Shown: positions 18,614 to 29,341 of the stretch, piece after piece
How the letters are laid out: each line of letters begins with the position of its first letter
Position numbering within the stretch: position 1 is the first letter of the stretch
Assembly (NCBI RefSeq): GCF_014237875.1
Contig: NZ_JACJVJ010000001.1
Span: 360,501 to 424,500 of the forward strand
Source: Parasphingopyxis marina
GTDB lineage: Bacteria > Pseudomonadota > Alphaproteobacteria > Sphingomonadales > Sphingomonadaceae
Reading direction: 5' to 3'
DNA length: 64,000 nt
Notes under the pieces: model-generated
Seen by the model: only the letters and a program-made list of their open reading frames with translations
Told to the model about the DNA's origin: nothing
Database searches by the model: none
Program-made: the position numbers and the translations under genes

Positions 18614-19846
18614 ATGAGACAAAATATCATTCTTGTCGTGTTTGGCATTTTCATTGTGTTTTTGCTTTCGCCAGACGCCGCCCATGCGGACAGCTGGGTA
18701 CCGCCAACTGAACGAGTCTATTTATCCACTGACGAAACGGTGCGATTTACTGTGACACCTCGGTCAATCGACAACGTGCTCAATTACTTCGAAGATCAGA
18801 TCGAAGGACGGGCATTGGACGGTTCCGAACCGCGCGGGCAGCTCGCGCGGCGTGGTCCGGATCATGAATGGATAACCATCTGGGAAGTCGCTTTGATCAA
18901 CGACGTTGCACCAGTCAGTGCATTGGTGACCAATTCCGCAGATTACGTCGTGACTTTCGACAACTGGCATTCGGTAGGTTACGGCGACGATGTCGTGGTC
19001 ATTTACGGCAGTGGGGGCGAAGTTGTCCGGTCGTTTAGATTGACCGACTTACTAAGCGAAGACCATCTGATCTCCCTGCCTCACTCCGTCAGCTCGATCT
19101 GGTGGGGCGGCGAACATCATTTTTCAGCAGACGAAACCCAGCTCATTCTGAAGGTCGTTGCGCCGGGCGCGGGCATACAGGCAGAGACCCGCGAATATCT
19201 CGATCTTGCTGTAAACCTGTCGGATGGTTCGATTGTCGAGCGGCGGGCTTCTGATTGGGCGGGAGTCGAGCAATCGGCTCGACACATTTCCGAGGAACGG
19301 CAAGCTGCGGAACGAGAAAGAGAGGAAGCCTTTGTGCGCCCTCTTCTGGCGCCGATCGACGGCACCGTGACCGATTGGCATCAATATCTGAACGAGGCAT
19401 TCAATCGGGTCGATCCGGACTGGCCCTACAGCAGTGCTTCGACCACTGTATTTTATCCCCCAGATCATGAGCGGCATGAACAGTCCATCGGTTGGGCTCG
19501 CGAGAATCTGCACGATATGCATTTCGAAGGCGATTCGATGATGTTCGCTTCGCCTTCGCAGACGGCGCTGGCCGACATCCTTATCGAACTGGCGGGCGAA
19601 ATTGCGCCCGATGACCTTGATGGCGTGCAAATTTATGTCGCGGCCGATAACGAGCATAGCGAGAGTATTGAAGCGGCGTTTCAATATACCGGCGCGCAAT
19701 ATGTCCAACTTGACCCTGCACGAGAAATCGAACAGCGGCCTGAACGGATGACTGCAGAGGGCCGTGCGAGGGCGGCGGAACAAATGATGGAAGCGATAAT
19801 GGGCGAATTGGACGCCATGGTCGACGAAGTTGCTCACGAGGAATAG
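18614..19846 (+). CDS. Secreted protein of unknown function
   Basis: 410 residues from ATG 18614. A signal peptide (MRQNIILVVFGIFIVFLLS, cleavage near AHAD) is followed by a soluble region with several WxGGEHHFSADETQLILK-like acidic segments, a coiled-coil-like Glu/Arg stretch near residue 240, and an acidic helical C-terminus. I do not recognise a domain. GC content and codon use are visibly lower than in the neighbours, suggesting recent acquisition. An in-frame GTG at 18545 is an alternative start but would bury the signal peptide. Confidence 0.65.
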   Translation: MRQNIILVVFGIFIVFLLSPDAAHADSWVPPTERVYLSTDETVRFTVTPRSIDNVLNYFEDQIEGRALDGSEPRGQLARRGPDHEWITIWEVALINDVAPVSALVTNSADYVVTFDNWHSVGYGDDVVVIYGSGGEVVRSFRLTDLLSEDHLISLPHSVSSIWWGGEHHFSADETQLILKVVAPGAGIQAETREYLDLAVNLSDGSIVERRASDWAGVEQSARHISEERQAAEREREEAFVRPLLAPIDGTVTDWHQYLNEAFNRVDPDWPYSSASTTVFYPPDHERHEQSIGWARENLHDMHFEGDSMMFASPSQTALADILIELAGEIAPDDLDGVQIYVAADNEHSESIEAAFQYTGAQYVQLDPAREIEQRPERMTAEGRARAAEQMMEAIMGELDAMVDEVAHEE

Positions 19847-19910
19847 GCTGGAGCGAGTCGGGGCTTAACCGTCGCGCTCGCGCCCGCTGAAAACGCTGCC
19901 AGACAAAATC

Positions 19911-20115
19911 CCTGTCCTATTTGGAAATACTCTGTTTCATCCTGCCGGATGACGCCCGATCCCTCGCTTCCCGAGTCGCCCGGACCGCCGCGCGCTAAGG
20001 TCACATCCGAAGCGCCTATTCGGCGCGGCCCGGACCCCGTAACGCGCACTTTTCGGGGCTTTTCGCCCGAAGGCCGCACACCGGCAAAAAGGGCGTTTCG
20101 TGTCAACCGGGGCGG
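19911..20115 (+). mobile_element. Internally deleted copy of the helix-turn-helix element at 42540-43165
   Basis: Three blocks occur in the same order and relative orientation as in the HTH gene region at 42587-43163 (opposite strand): 19911-19955 (CCTGTCCTATTTGGAAAT and the following CGGATGACGC), 19988-20005 (18 of 18 bases identical to 42793-42810) and 20084-20110 (ending GTGTCAACCGG). The spacings are shorter here, so most of the coding part is missing. It behaves like a small non-autonomous derivative of a repeated element. Confidence 0.7.
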
Positions 20116-20133
20116 GCCGGTGGCCAAGAGAAC

Positions 20134-20254
20134 CGTCGTTGCGAGGAGCCGAAGGCGACGCGGCAATCCAGTTCAACCGGCTCGTATATGCTCACTGTCG
20201 GGACTGGATTGGTTGGCCTGCGGCCGCCTTCGGCCCGCTACGCTCGCAATGACG
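20134..20254. repeat. REP-like imperfect palindrome
   Basis: Left arm 20134-20171 and right arm 20204-20254 pair through CAATCCAG/CTGGATTG, CCGAAGGCG/CGCCTTCGG and GTTGCGAG/CTCGCAAT. The pattern (TTGCGAG...GCAATCCAG) is the common dispersed intergenic palindrome of many proteobacteria. It directly follows the truncated element copy and ends 40 bp before recQ. Confidence 0.75.
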
Positions 20255-20294
20255 GTAGAGGGAGCAATGCCTATGAACTAACCCGCGCCGCCGC

Positions 20295-22058
<1,764 letters not shown>

Positions 22059-22069
22059 GGGCGGCCACG

Positions 22070-23929
22070 CTATGCAGTCTCGTCCGCTTCGCCAAGGCGC
22101 GCGGGGCTGCCGGCGGCGCGCTCCTCGCGCTGGCGGGCCCACATCTCGGCGTAGAGGCCGCCCTGTTCGAGCAGCGCCGCATGGCTGCCGCGCTCGGCGA
22201 TGCGGCCATGGTCGAGCACGACGATCTCGTCGGCATCGACGATGGTCGAGAGGCGGTGGGCGATGACGATGGTCGTGCGGCCCTGTTCGGCGCGCTCGAG
22301 CGTCGCCTGGATCTCGGCCTCGGTGCGGCTGTCGAGCGCGCTCGTGGCCTCGTCGAGAATCAGGATCGGCGGATCTTTCAGGAGCGCGCGGGCGACGGCG
22401 ACCCTTTGCTTCTCGCCGCCCGAAAGCTTGAGCCCGCGTTCGCCGACGCGGGTGGCATAGCCTTCGGACAGGCTCTCGATGAAGCTGTGGATCGCCGCGC
22501 CCTTCGCGGCCTCGCGGATCTCGGCCTCGCTCGCGCCTTCGCGGCCATAGGCGATATTATAACCGATCGTGTCGTTGAACAGCACGGTATCCTGCGGGAC
22601 GATGCCGATCGCGGCGCGCAGCGTTTCCTGTCGCGCTTTCGCGATATCCTGCCCGTCCACCAGAATACGCCCGCCGGTCACATCGTAGAAGCGGAACAGC
22701 AGCCGCGCGATCGTCGATTTGCCGGCGCCCGACGGGCCGACGATGGCGAGCTTCGAACCCGGCGCGACGACAAGATCGATGCCGTTGAGGATCGGCCGGT
22801 CGGCGTCATAGCCGAAGCGGACATTCTCGAAGCGGATTTCGCCGCGCGGCACGGCGAGCGCGCGCGCATCCTGCGCGTCGACAATCTCGGACGGGGTGTC
22901 GAGCAGCTCGAACATCGCCTCCATGTCGATCAGCCCCTGCTGCACGGTGCGGTAGACGGTGCCGAGAAAATCGAGCGGCCGGAAGAACTGCATGAGCAGC
23001 GCATTCACCAGCACGACATCGCCGGTCGTGAACATGCCCTGGCTCCAGCCCCAGACGGTATAGCCCATCGCGCCGGCCATCATGCCGTTGGTGAGCAGCG
23101 CCTGGCCGACATTCAGGAAGGCGAGGCTGTTCTCGCTCTTCACGGCGGCGCTCGCCCAGCTGGAAACGGCGCGACTGAAGCGCTGGGCTTCGCGGGCCTC
23201 GGCGTTGAAATATTTCACCGTCTCGAAGTTGAGCAGGGAATCGACGGCATGGCTGTAGGCGGTGGTGTCGAGATCGACCATGTTCCGGCGCAACTGGGTG
23301 CGCCAGCGCGTCACCAGCCGGGTGAAGACGATATAGACGGCGACCACGCCCAGGGTGACCGCGACCAGCCCCCCGCCGAACTTGACGAAGAAGATGATGC
23401 ACACCGCGATCAGTTCGATCGCCGTCGGCGCGATGTTGAAGAGCAGGAAATAGAGCATCGTGTCGATGCTTTTGGTGCCGCGCTCGATGATCTTGGTGAC
23501 GCCGCCGGTCTTGCGCTCGAGATGGAAGCGTAGCGAAAGATCGTGGAGATGCGCGAAGACATTTTCGGTGAGGCGCTGCGCCGCGCGCTGGCCGACCTTT
23601 TCGAAAACGACGTTGCGCAGATTATCGAACAGGACGCCGCCGAACCGCGCGCCCGCATAGGCGACGACCAGCGCGATCGCGAGCATGACGGCGGGATCGG
23701 CCGCGTCGCCCGCCGTTCCCGGCTCGCTCATATTGTCGATTACCGCCTTATAGGCGAACGGCATGATGAGGATCACCGCCTTCGCCACGAGGACGAGGGC
23801 AAAGGCGCCGATCACCCGCGCCTTCAGCCCCGAATCGTGCCTCGGCCACAGCAGCGGCAGGAAGCGGCGCAGTACGGCGAAGCCGGGCTGGCGGGAGGCT
23901 TGGTCTGTCGAGAGGCTTTCGGGCGGCAT
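22070..23929 (-). CDS. Atm1-type ABC exporter (fused permease and ATPase)
   Basis: 619 residues: six membrane helices, then an ATPase domain with Walker A GPSGAGKSTIARLLF, signature LSGGEKQRVAVARAL and Walker B ILILDEATSALD. LSLRFHLERKTGGVTKIIERG and NFETVKYFNAE are typical of the Atm1/HMT group, which exports glutathione-linked sulfur or heavy-metal conjugates. Start ATG at 23929 (MPPESLSTD) is preferred to a codon 26 residues upstream. recQ follows 11 bp downstream and may be co-transcribed. Confidence 0.9.
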   Translation of the reverse strand: MPPESLSTDQASRQPGFAVLRRFLPLLWPRHDSGLKARVIGAFALVLVAKAVILIMPFAYKAVIDNMSEPGTAGDAADPAVMLAIALVVAYAGARFGGVLFDNLRNVVFEKVGQRAAQRLTENVFAHLHDLSLRFHLERKTGGVTKIIERGTKSIDTMLYFLLFNIAPTAIELIAVCIIFFVKFGGGLVAVTLGVVAVYIVFTRLVTRWRTQLRRNMVDLDTTAYSHAVDSLLNFETVKYFNAEAREAQRFSRAVSSWASAAVKSENSLAFLNVGQALLTNGMMAGAMGYTVWGWSQGMFTTGDVVLVNALLMQFFRPLDFLGTVYRTVQQGLIDMEAMFELLDTPSEIVDAQDARALAVPRGEIRFENVRFGYDADRPILNGIDLVVAPGSKLAIVGPSGAGKSTIARLLFRFYDVTGGRILVDGQDIAKARQETLRAAIGIVPQDTVLFNDTIGYNIAYGREGASEAEIREAAKGAAIHSFIESLSEGYATRVGERGLKLSGGEKQRVAVARALLKDPPILILDEATSALDSRTEAEIQATLERAEQGRTTIVIAHRLSTIVDADEIVVLDHGRIAERGSHAALLEQGGLYAEMWARQREERAAGSPARLGEADETA

Positions 23930-24051
23930 GCGCGGCCTAGATAGTGTATTTTCGCGAAACGGCCAGCGCCGTGCGCCTTCTGTGATCTGCCGCACAGCGG
24001 GAACCATCTGCCGCAGCTAATCATTGGTGATAGGAAGGGAAGGAAAGTCCA

Positions 24052-24294
24052 ATGGGTCCGGTTTTTTACGTCATGGCAATCATGGGATGCGGCGACGGCG
24101 CGACTATGTGTGAGCAGGTTGCGCGCGGCGGCGATGTCTATCGCAGCGAGGCGGCCTGTTATGCCCAGTCGGAACAGGCGCTGATCCGCGCGAGCAGCGA
24201 GCCCTATCCGCTGATCATGGCGGAATGCCAGCAGGTTTCACGGCAAGTGGCGGAACGCATCGAAAGCCGGCGCGGCTGGTTCACCGCCAGCTGA
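24052..24294 (+). CDS. Small protein of unknown function
   Basis: 80 residues with four Cys (MGCGDGATMCEQVARGG near the start, AACYAQSEQAL, MAECQQVSRQ) and no clear membrane segment. The strong ribosome site GGAAGGGAAGGAAAG precedes the ATG. The cysteine spacing suggests disulfides or metal binding, but there is no known family I can name. Divergent from the exporter gene. Confidence 0.65.
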   Translation: MGPVFYVMAIMGCGDGATMCEQVARGGDVYRSEAACYAQSEQALIRASSEPYPLIMAECQQVSRQVAERIESRRGWFTAS

Positions 24295-24353
24295 GCGCAA
24301 AATCCGCGCGCCCCGAGCCAAGAAGATAACAGGATTGCGGGCGGTTCGCCCGA

Positions 24354-24680
24354 TCAGGGCATGTCGAGGATGACCAGCCGGCACCGGGCTTCAGCCTCAT
24401 TTTCCGAACAGTTGCGATGCGAAATGCCGATCGGCCGCACGGACAGGCCATCGGCCTCGGCATAGCGATCGCCAAGCGCGAACAGTTCTTCACTGCGAAG
24501 CTCCGTGGCATTGGCGATGGTGGCGCTTGCGCGCGCAACGGCGGTTACGCCGCCCCGCCCGGCGCCATCCTGGGCGCTGGCGGGGCTGCTGAGCACTGCA
24601 AAACCGGCAAACAGGGCCGCCCCGGCAAGCCGGAACGGGAGATTGGCCGGTCGCGCACGGGGGAAAATGCTGCGGACCAT
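24354..24680 (-). CDS. Predicted secreted protein of unknown function
   Basis: 108 residues with a signal peptide (MVRSIFPRARPANLPFRLAGAA..., cleavage near ASAQ). The mature part is about 70 residues, with two Cys in HRNCSENEAEARCRLVI that could form a disulfide. Probably periplasmic. The ATG at 24680 gives a normal signal peptide; the longer frame upstream is less likely. Divergent from the gene at 24875. Confidence 0.55.
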   Translation of the reverse strand: MVRSIFPRARPANLPFRLAGAALFAGFAVLSSPASAQDGAGRGGVTAVARASATIANATELRSEELFALGDRYAEADGLSVRPIGISHRNCSENEAEARCRLVILDMP

Positions 24681-24874
24681 GTGGCCGCTAGACGCATCGG
24701 CGCGCAAAAAGTTTCGTCTCGCCAGCGACCCCGGTCTGGGCCCAACTGGGGGTAACATCGCCGATTTCCGGACTTTTGCGGGGGGTTACACCCTTCAAAA
24801 GCTCGGCCGGGTTTACCGTTACATAACGCTTGCGCGCTACAAGATGGTGCGAACGGGACAGGGACGGGGCGGGA

Positions 24875-25408
24875 ATGGCGCGATTCACGAAGGATTTGCC
24901 GCAAATAGCGATGCGCGACGATGTTCGCGCCGAACTGCTGCGCGCCTTTGCGGCACCGCAGTTCGAACGCTCGCCCGTGATGCGCCGACTGCTGTCCTTT
25001 CTCGTCGAAAAAGCGGCCCAGGGCGAAGGCGCGCGGCTCAAGGCCTATACCATCGCCGTCGATGCGCTCGGCCGCCCGCCCAATTTCGATACCCAGGCCG
25101 ACAGCTATCCGCGCGTGCAAGTGGGCCGGCTGCGCAAACTGCTCGACGCCTATTATGCCGAATGCGGAATTGCCGGCGATGTCCGCTTCCATATTCCCAA
25201 GGGCGGCTATGAAATGCGCTTCGAGGCTTCGGCGGTGCCCGAGCCGGCGCCGTCCGTGCCCGCCGCCCCCGAATCGCAGGATCCGCCTCCGCCCTTTGCC
25301 GGCTGGACAGGCTGGGAGATTTTCCGCTTCGCCGCCGTCGCCTTTCTGGCCGTCATCATCGGCCTGCTCGCCTGGCAGGGGCTCGAAGCGACGGGGTTCC
25401 GCGGCTAA
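24875..25408 (+). CDS. Winged-helix-like domain protein with C-terminal membrane anchor
   Basis: 177 residues. Residues 1-115 resemble the N-terminal domain of sphingomonad adenylate-cyclase/TolB-type regulators: LLRAFAAPQFERSPVMRRLLSFLVEKAAQG, LKAYTIAVDALGRPPNFDTQ, VGRLRKLLDAYYAE and IPKGGYEMRF. A Pro-rich linker and one membrane helix (about residues 147-168) follow, then the protein ends. The usual large C-terminal effector domain is absent. It may be a short membrane-bound regulator or a truncated relative. ATG 24875 has GGGGCGGGAA upstream. Confidence 0.65.
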   Translation: MARFTKDLPQIAMRDDVRAELLRAFAAPQFERSPVMRRLLSFLVEKAAQGEGARLKAYTIAVDALGRPPNFDTQADSYPRVQVGRLRKLLDAYYAECGIAGDVRFHIPKGGYEMRFEASAVPEPAPSVPAAPESQDPPPPFAGWTGWEIFRFAAVAFLAVIIGLLAWQGLEATGFRG

Positions 25409-25429
25409 CCCGCATCCACAGGGCGTCGC

Positions 25430-27517
25430 TTAGAAACTGCCGCTTATCGTAAAAGTGAAGATCGGGCCGATCCGGCGGTGCCGGTCTTCGATAAAGGCGA
25501 TCGGTCCGTCGCGCCGGTCGACATAGGCGATCCGCATGAAATCGTCATGGGCGTCGATCAGATTGTAGACGCTGCCGCGAACCCGCAGGCCCAGCACATC
25601 CTTATGTTCGATATAGGCGCCGAGAAAGGCAGGCTGCGTTACGAATTGCGAGAACTCGTTAAGCCGATACCCGGCTGCCTGGCGATAGCGTTCATATTCA
25701 AGCCCCCATGCAATCTCGGTGCCGGGCACGTCGTGACGGAATTCGGCTTCGATATAGCTTTGATCGTTTTCGCTGAGTGCACGCGGCACGCCGGTCAGCG
25801 GATCGTCGAGGCGGGTCTTTTCGAGCGTGAATTCGAGATCGAGCCGCGCGCCGGTAAAGCCGACCGGATCGAAATTGATCGTGCTGTTCCATTCCAGACC
25901 GTAGCGGCGGGCGCTGTCGATATTGCCCGGGGCCTCGGTGGTCGGGCTCAGCGGGACCTGGTCAACGACATCGCTGATCGATTCGTAGAAGAGGCGCGCG
26001 GTGATCGATCCCCAGGGACCGAGCGTCTTTGTCGCTTCGAGCTCCGCGTTCCAGCTCTGCGGCGGGACGAGATTGGGGTTCGACCCATTTTGGTTGTTGG
26101 TGCTGACATTCACGCTCGACACGAAATCGCCGAAATCGAGCTGGCCGACTTCGCGTTCGATACGGGCCCGGATATCGAGCGTCTCGCTGGCCCCCCAAGC
26201 GAGCGAAAGAAACCCTTTCGGCCTGTAGAAGCTGCGGGTCAGGCCACCGGTGCCGGTCTGGCTGATCTCCGAATATTCCAGGCCGATCGATGTCTGGAGA
26301 GTCAGGTTTTCGGTGAGCGGGCGCCCATAGGTGATATTGCCTTCATAGCGATCCTCGCTGACCACGGACGCGCCGCCGGGGAGCGGCACTTCCTGAAAGT
26401 CGCCACCGGGATCGAGCTGGAAGAGACGGTTCTCAATATCGAGCGAGTTGCGCGCGCCTTCGAACGATAGCTGCCAGTCGCCGCCCATCGCCCAGCGATA
26501 TTCGCTGCGCAGGATAGTTTCCGCCTCGTCCGCGTCCCGCGTGAAGCGCGTCCCGGTGGAGGGAGAGCCGTCGGCGAACTCGAAGACGGCGCTTTGCTGA
26601 TAGGGGCTGCGCTCGAAGCGGCGAAGGCCGATCAGCTTCAACCGGCCCGGGCCCAGCGCGAACTCGAAATCGCCGCCGATCTCGTAATTCCATTCGTCTT
26701 CGCGTTCCCGGAACCGGCGGAACCGGTCCACCATGCCCGGAAAGGAGCGGTCGGAATCCTCTCGGCCGCGGAAGATATATTCCTCATAGGAGAGGTTGAG
26801 GTTGCCGATCGAACTTCCCGGCCCGTCGAGACGGAAGCTGCCGGCAACGCGCGGCCGGTCGCCGTCGAAAGTTGCGACTTCGTACCGCCGGTCGATGATC
26901 GTCCCGGTCGCATCGGTCACGATCTCGATCCCGTCATTGCCGCTGCGGTATGAATCGTCGAGGTTGGAAAGGCTGACGGTATAATCGACCGGGCCCTGGC
27001 TGCCATTGACCGAAATCTCGCCGGTGAAGAGCCGGGGGTCGGTGTTGTGGGCGCGGAATTGCGGGCGCCAGGTGAAATTACCGCTGACACCTGTGGTTTC
27101 CGCGACGACGTTGACGACCTGTCCCGAAAGCCCTGGAATATCGAGCGTTGCCGCATCGCGGACTTCGAGCCGCGTGACGTTGCCGGCCGAGATGCGGCCG
27201 AGCGCGGTGACGGCATCGTTCGATTTTCCCGAAATCCGCTCGCCGTTGATCAGCACATTGGCGCCGCCCTGGCCAAGCCCGCGCCGGTCTTCGGCTTCGG
27301 TTATCGTAAAGCCGGGGATCTGGCGCACCATATCGAGCGCGCTGGTCGGTGAAAAACGGGCGAAATCGGCCGGCGTATAGGTTTGTCCGGTCAGCTGGGC
27401 CGCGCCCGTTTCCGCGGTTTCCGCTGTTGCCGCCGTATCGGCCGTTTCGGTTGTGCTCGCTTCCGCCGGAACGGCGAAAAACGGTACCGAGGCCAGCAAA
27501 TAGGTCGTTCGCCGCAT
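25430..27517 (-). CDS. TonB-dependent receptor
   Basis: About 695 residues. A signal peptide (MRRTTYLLASVPFFAV, cleavage near AEAS) is followed by a plug domain with DMVRQIPGFTITEAEDRRG and GANVLINGERISGKSNDAV, then a long beta-barrel ending in Phe (ITFTISGSF-type terminus). Such outer-membrane receptors import large substrates with TonB energy. The plug and barrel resemble the OMP_b-brl_3 group; the substrate is unknown. An in-frame codon 21 residues upstream is an alternative start. No regulator or transporter partner is adjacent. Confidence 0.9.
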   Translation of the reverse strand: MRRTTYLLASVPFFAVPAEASTTETADTAATAETAETGAAQLTGQTYTPADFARFSPTSALDMVRQIPGFTITEAEDRRGLGQGGANVLINGERISGKSNDAVTALGRISAGNVTRLEVRDAATLDIPGLSGQVVNVVAETTGVSGNFTWRPQFRAHNTDPRLFTGEISVNGSQGPVDYTVSLSNLDDSYRSGNDGIEIVTDATGTIIDRRYEVATFDGDRPRVAGSFRLDGPGSSIGNLNLSYEEYIFRGREDSDRSFPGMVDRFRRFREREDEWNYEIGGDFEFALGPGRLKLIGLRRFERSPYQQSAVFEFADGSPSTGTRFTRDADEAETILRSEYRWAMGGDWQLSFEGARNSLDIENRLFQLDPGGDFQEVPLPGGASVVSEDRYEGNITYGRPLTENLTLQTSIGLEYSEISQTGTGGLTRSFYRPKGFLSLAWGASETLDIRARIEREVGQLDFGDFVSSVNVSTNNQNGSNPNLVPPQSWNAELEATKTLGPWGSITARLFYESISDVVDQVPLSPTTEAPGNIDSARRYGLEWNSTINFDPVGFTGARLDLEFTLEKTRLDDPLTGVPRALSENDQSYIEAEFRHDVPGTEIAWGLEYERYRQAAGYRLNEFSQFVTQPAFLGAYIEHKDVLGLRVRGSVYNLIDAHDDFMRIAYVDRRDGPIAFIEDRHRRIGPIFTFTISGSF

Positions 27518-28013
27518 ATTCCCACACACACTCTTGTTTTGTTGTCGTGCGGCGGCCTTCGCCGATTTTCGGGCATTCATCCAGAGCGGCCAGACCCGTT
27601 TCCGACCAGTCGGCTCTATTTTTCGACAAGTGTCGTAAAAGTGGGTCCGGGGCTATCGGTCCTGTGGATCGACCTCTGCAGCGCCGGAGTCCGGGTTCTG
27701 GATCGGGAGCGACCAGACGATCTGGAGCCGCAGAAAGCGTTCAAGCGTGCCCATGCCTGCGCGGTGGGCTGCGGCGCGCTTCGATAGAAGCCTCGCCAAA
27801 ACGGCTTCGCGGCTGGCGGGACGCCCCCCCCGGGTACGCCCCCTGGCCACGGCCTGGGCAAACTTGAACGAGTCTGCGGTCTCCATCACATTCCCCCCCG
27901 GGAAGCACCGTCTGCGCTGCGGTGCGAAGCCCGATTACGCTGCACAACGTAACTTTGGTCTTGAAGAACACGGCTAACACGGGCTTTACGGAAAAGGTCT
28001 CGGCAAGCGCGCC
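27518..28013. other. Gene-poor stretch upstream of the TonB receptor
   Basis: About 500 bases between the receptor and the lipoprotein gene. It holds one possible small ORF at 27653-27886 and poly-C/G runs near 27820-27900. I see no terminator, RNA gene or repeat in the rest. Confidence 0.5.
27653..27886 (-). CDS. Possible small ORF (77 residues)
   Basis: Starts ATG at 27886, with GGGGGGGA a few bases upstream. The peptide is basic (ARGRTRGGRPASREAVLARLL) with a hydrophobic stretch LERFLRLQIVWSLPI. No family recognised. It is plausible from its ribosome site and length but could be chance in GC-rich DNA. Confidence 0.35.
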   Translation of the reverse strand: METADSFKFAQAVARGRTRGGRPASREAVLARLLSKRAAAHRAGMGTLERFLRLQIVWSLPIQNPDSGAAEVDPQDR

Positions 28014-28427
28014 TTACGGGCAGCGCATGCGGATCGAGAGGCTGCCGTCGACGGTTTCGACGGTCAACCGCTGGCCGTTCTCGCTCAATTCATAGGCGAG
28101 CCGTTCGTCCCAGGTTTCGCCTTCACCGGTAAAACGGTGATCCGCGATTACCGCTTGTGCGCCCTGCGCTTCGACGCCCGTGATCTCGGCGCGGCTTTCA
28201 TAGAAGGTCGCGGTGTTCGCGGCGATAAGGAGCCGCATTTCGCTGTTCTCGTCGGCGCAGCCTTCCTCCGAAAGGTCCCAATGGCCGCGAAAACTCTCGG
28301 GCATGGCATTCAGCGCTTGCGCCGCCGGCCCGGTATCGTCCTGCGCGGGCACTGGCGCAGGATCTTCGGACCCGGGGGCGCATCCGGCAAGGGCGATCAA
28401 GGCGGAAAGCAGTAAAGGGGTGCGCAT
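28014..28427 (-). CDS. Predicted lipoprotein of unknown function
   Basis: 137 residues. MRTPLLLSALIALAGCAPG has a lipobox (LAGC, Cys16), then an acidic linker, then a small domain with FRGHWDLSEEGCADENSEMRL and a final Cys pair with MRCP. Likely a periplasmic lipoprotein. It follows the DUF72 gene with a 17-bp gap on the same strand and is probably co-transcribed. Confidence 0.7.
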   Translation of the reverse strand: MRTPLLLSALIALAGCAPGSEDPAPVPAQDDTGPAAQALNAMPESFRGHWDLSEEGCADENSEMRLLIAANTATFYESRAEITGVEAQGAQAVIADHRFTGEGETWDERLAYELSENGQRLTVETVDGSLSIRMRCP

Positions 28428-28444
28428 GGTCTTCTCCGGTTTGG

Positions 28445-29248
28445 CTAGGCCGCGTCCAGCCGCGCGATCAGCGCCTCGGCCGCGGCGGGCGCGCGAACCT
28501 TGGCGCCGTTGATGAAGAACAGATAGACGTCGCGGTTCGTTCCCACCGCCGTTTGCGGCGCCGCATAGTCCGGTCCCTCGGGTTGTTTGCCGTCGCGCCA
28601 GGCGCGCACCGTCGCCGCCCACTCACCGAGTTCGGCGTCGGGATAGCCGGTCGCCACATCTTCGCGCGCGCCCAGCAGCCGGGCATAGGAGAAGTCGGCC
28701 GTCTGGTCCGGGATATGGGGATAGGCCTCGCTGTGTGCGGTTACGATCGCCGCGTTGTGCTTGCGGGCCAGCGCGACGAATTCCGGACAGACGAAGCTTT
28801 CATGGCGCACTTCCAGCGCATGGCGCAGCGGGACACCGTCCTGCTTGCCGGGCAGCATGGCGAGGAAATCGGCGAATTCCTCCGCGTCGAATTTCTTGGT
28901 CGGCATGAACTGCCAGAAGATCGGCCCGAGCTTGTCGCCCAATTCGACGATCCCCTGGCCGAGAAAGCGGCCGATGCTCTCTTCGGCTTCGCGCAGGTCT
29001 CGGCGGTTGGTGCAATAGCGCGAAGCCTTCAGCGTGAAGCGGAATCCGTCGGGCGTCGCGTCGCGCCATTTGGCGAAGCTTTCGGGCTTTTGCAGGCGAT
29101 AATAGGTGCCGTTGATCTCGATCGCGCCGAGCCGGCCCGCGGCGTGGGAAAGCTCGTCGGCCTGGCGCAGGCCTTTCGGATAGAAGGTTCCGCGCCATGG
29201 CTTGTAGGTCCATCCGCCAATGCCGACGCGTATCGCCGCCTTGTCCAT
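28445..29248 (-). CDS. DUF72 family protein
   Basis: 267 residues forming a predicted TIM barrel. The opening RVGIGGWTYKPWRGTFYP, the EINGTYYRLQKPESFAKW segment and DVYLFFINGAKVRAP near the end are diagnostic of DUF72. The family is widespread and proposed to act in DNA or nucleotide metabolism, without a proven reaction. ATG at 29248 has AAGGGA upstream. It diverges from the nuclease gene at 29342. Confidence 0.88.
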   Translation of the reverse strand: MDKAAIRVGIGGWTYKPWRGTFYPKGLRQADELSHAAGRLGAIEINGTYYRLQKPESFAKWRDATPDGFRFTLKASRYCTNRRDLREAEESIGRFLGQGIVELGDKLGPIFWQFMPTKKFDAEEFADFLAMLPGKQDGVPLRHALEVRHESFVCPEFVALARKHNAAIVTAHSEAYPHIPDQTADFSYARLLGAREDVATGYPDAELGEWAATVRAWRDGKQPEGPDYAAPQTAVGTNRDVYLFFINGAKVRAPAAAEALIARLDAA

Positions 29249-29341
29249 ATCGATCCCTTTCCTTGCCTCGCTTCTGCCATGCACCGACGATCCGCGAAAG
29301 CGCCAATGGCGCCGGGCCGTGCGAGCGGTTAGGCGATTTGC

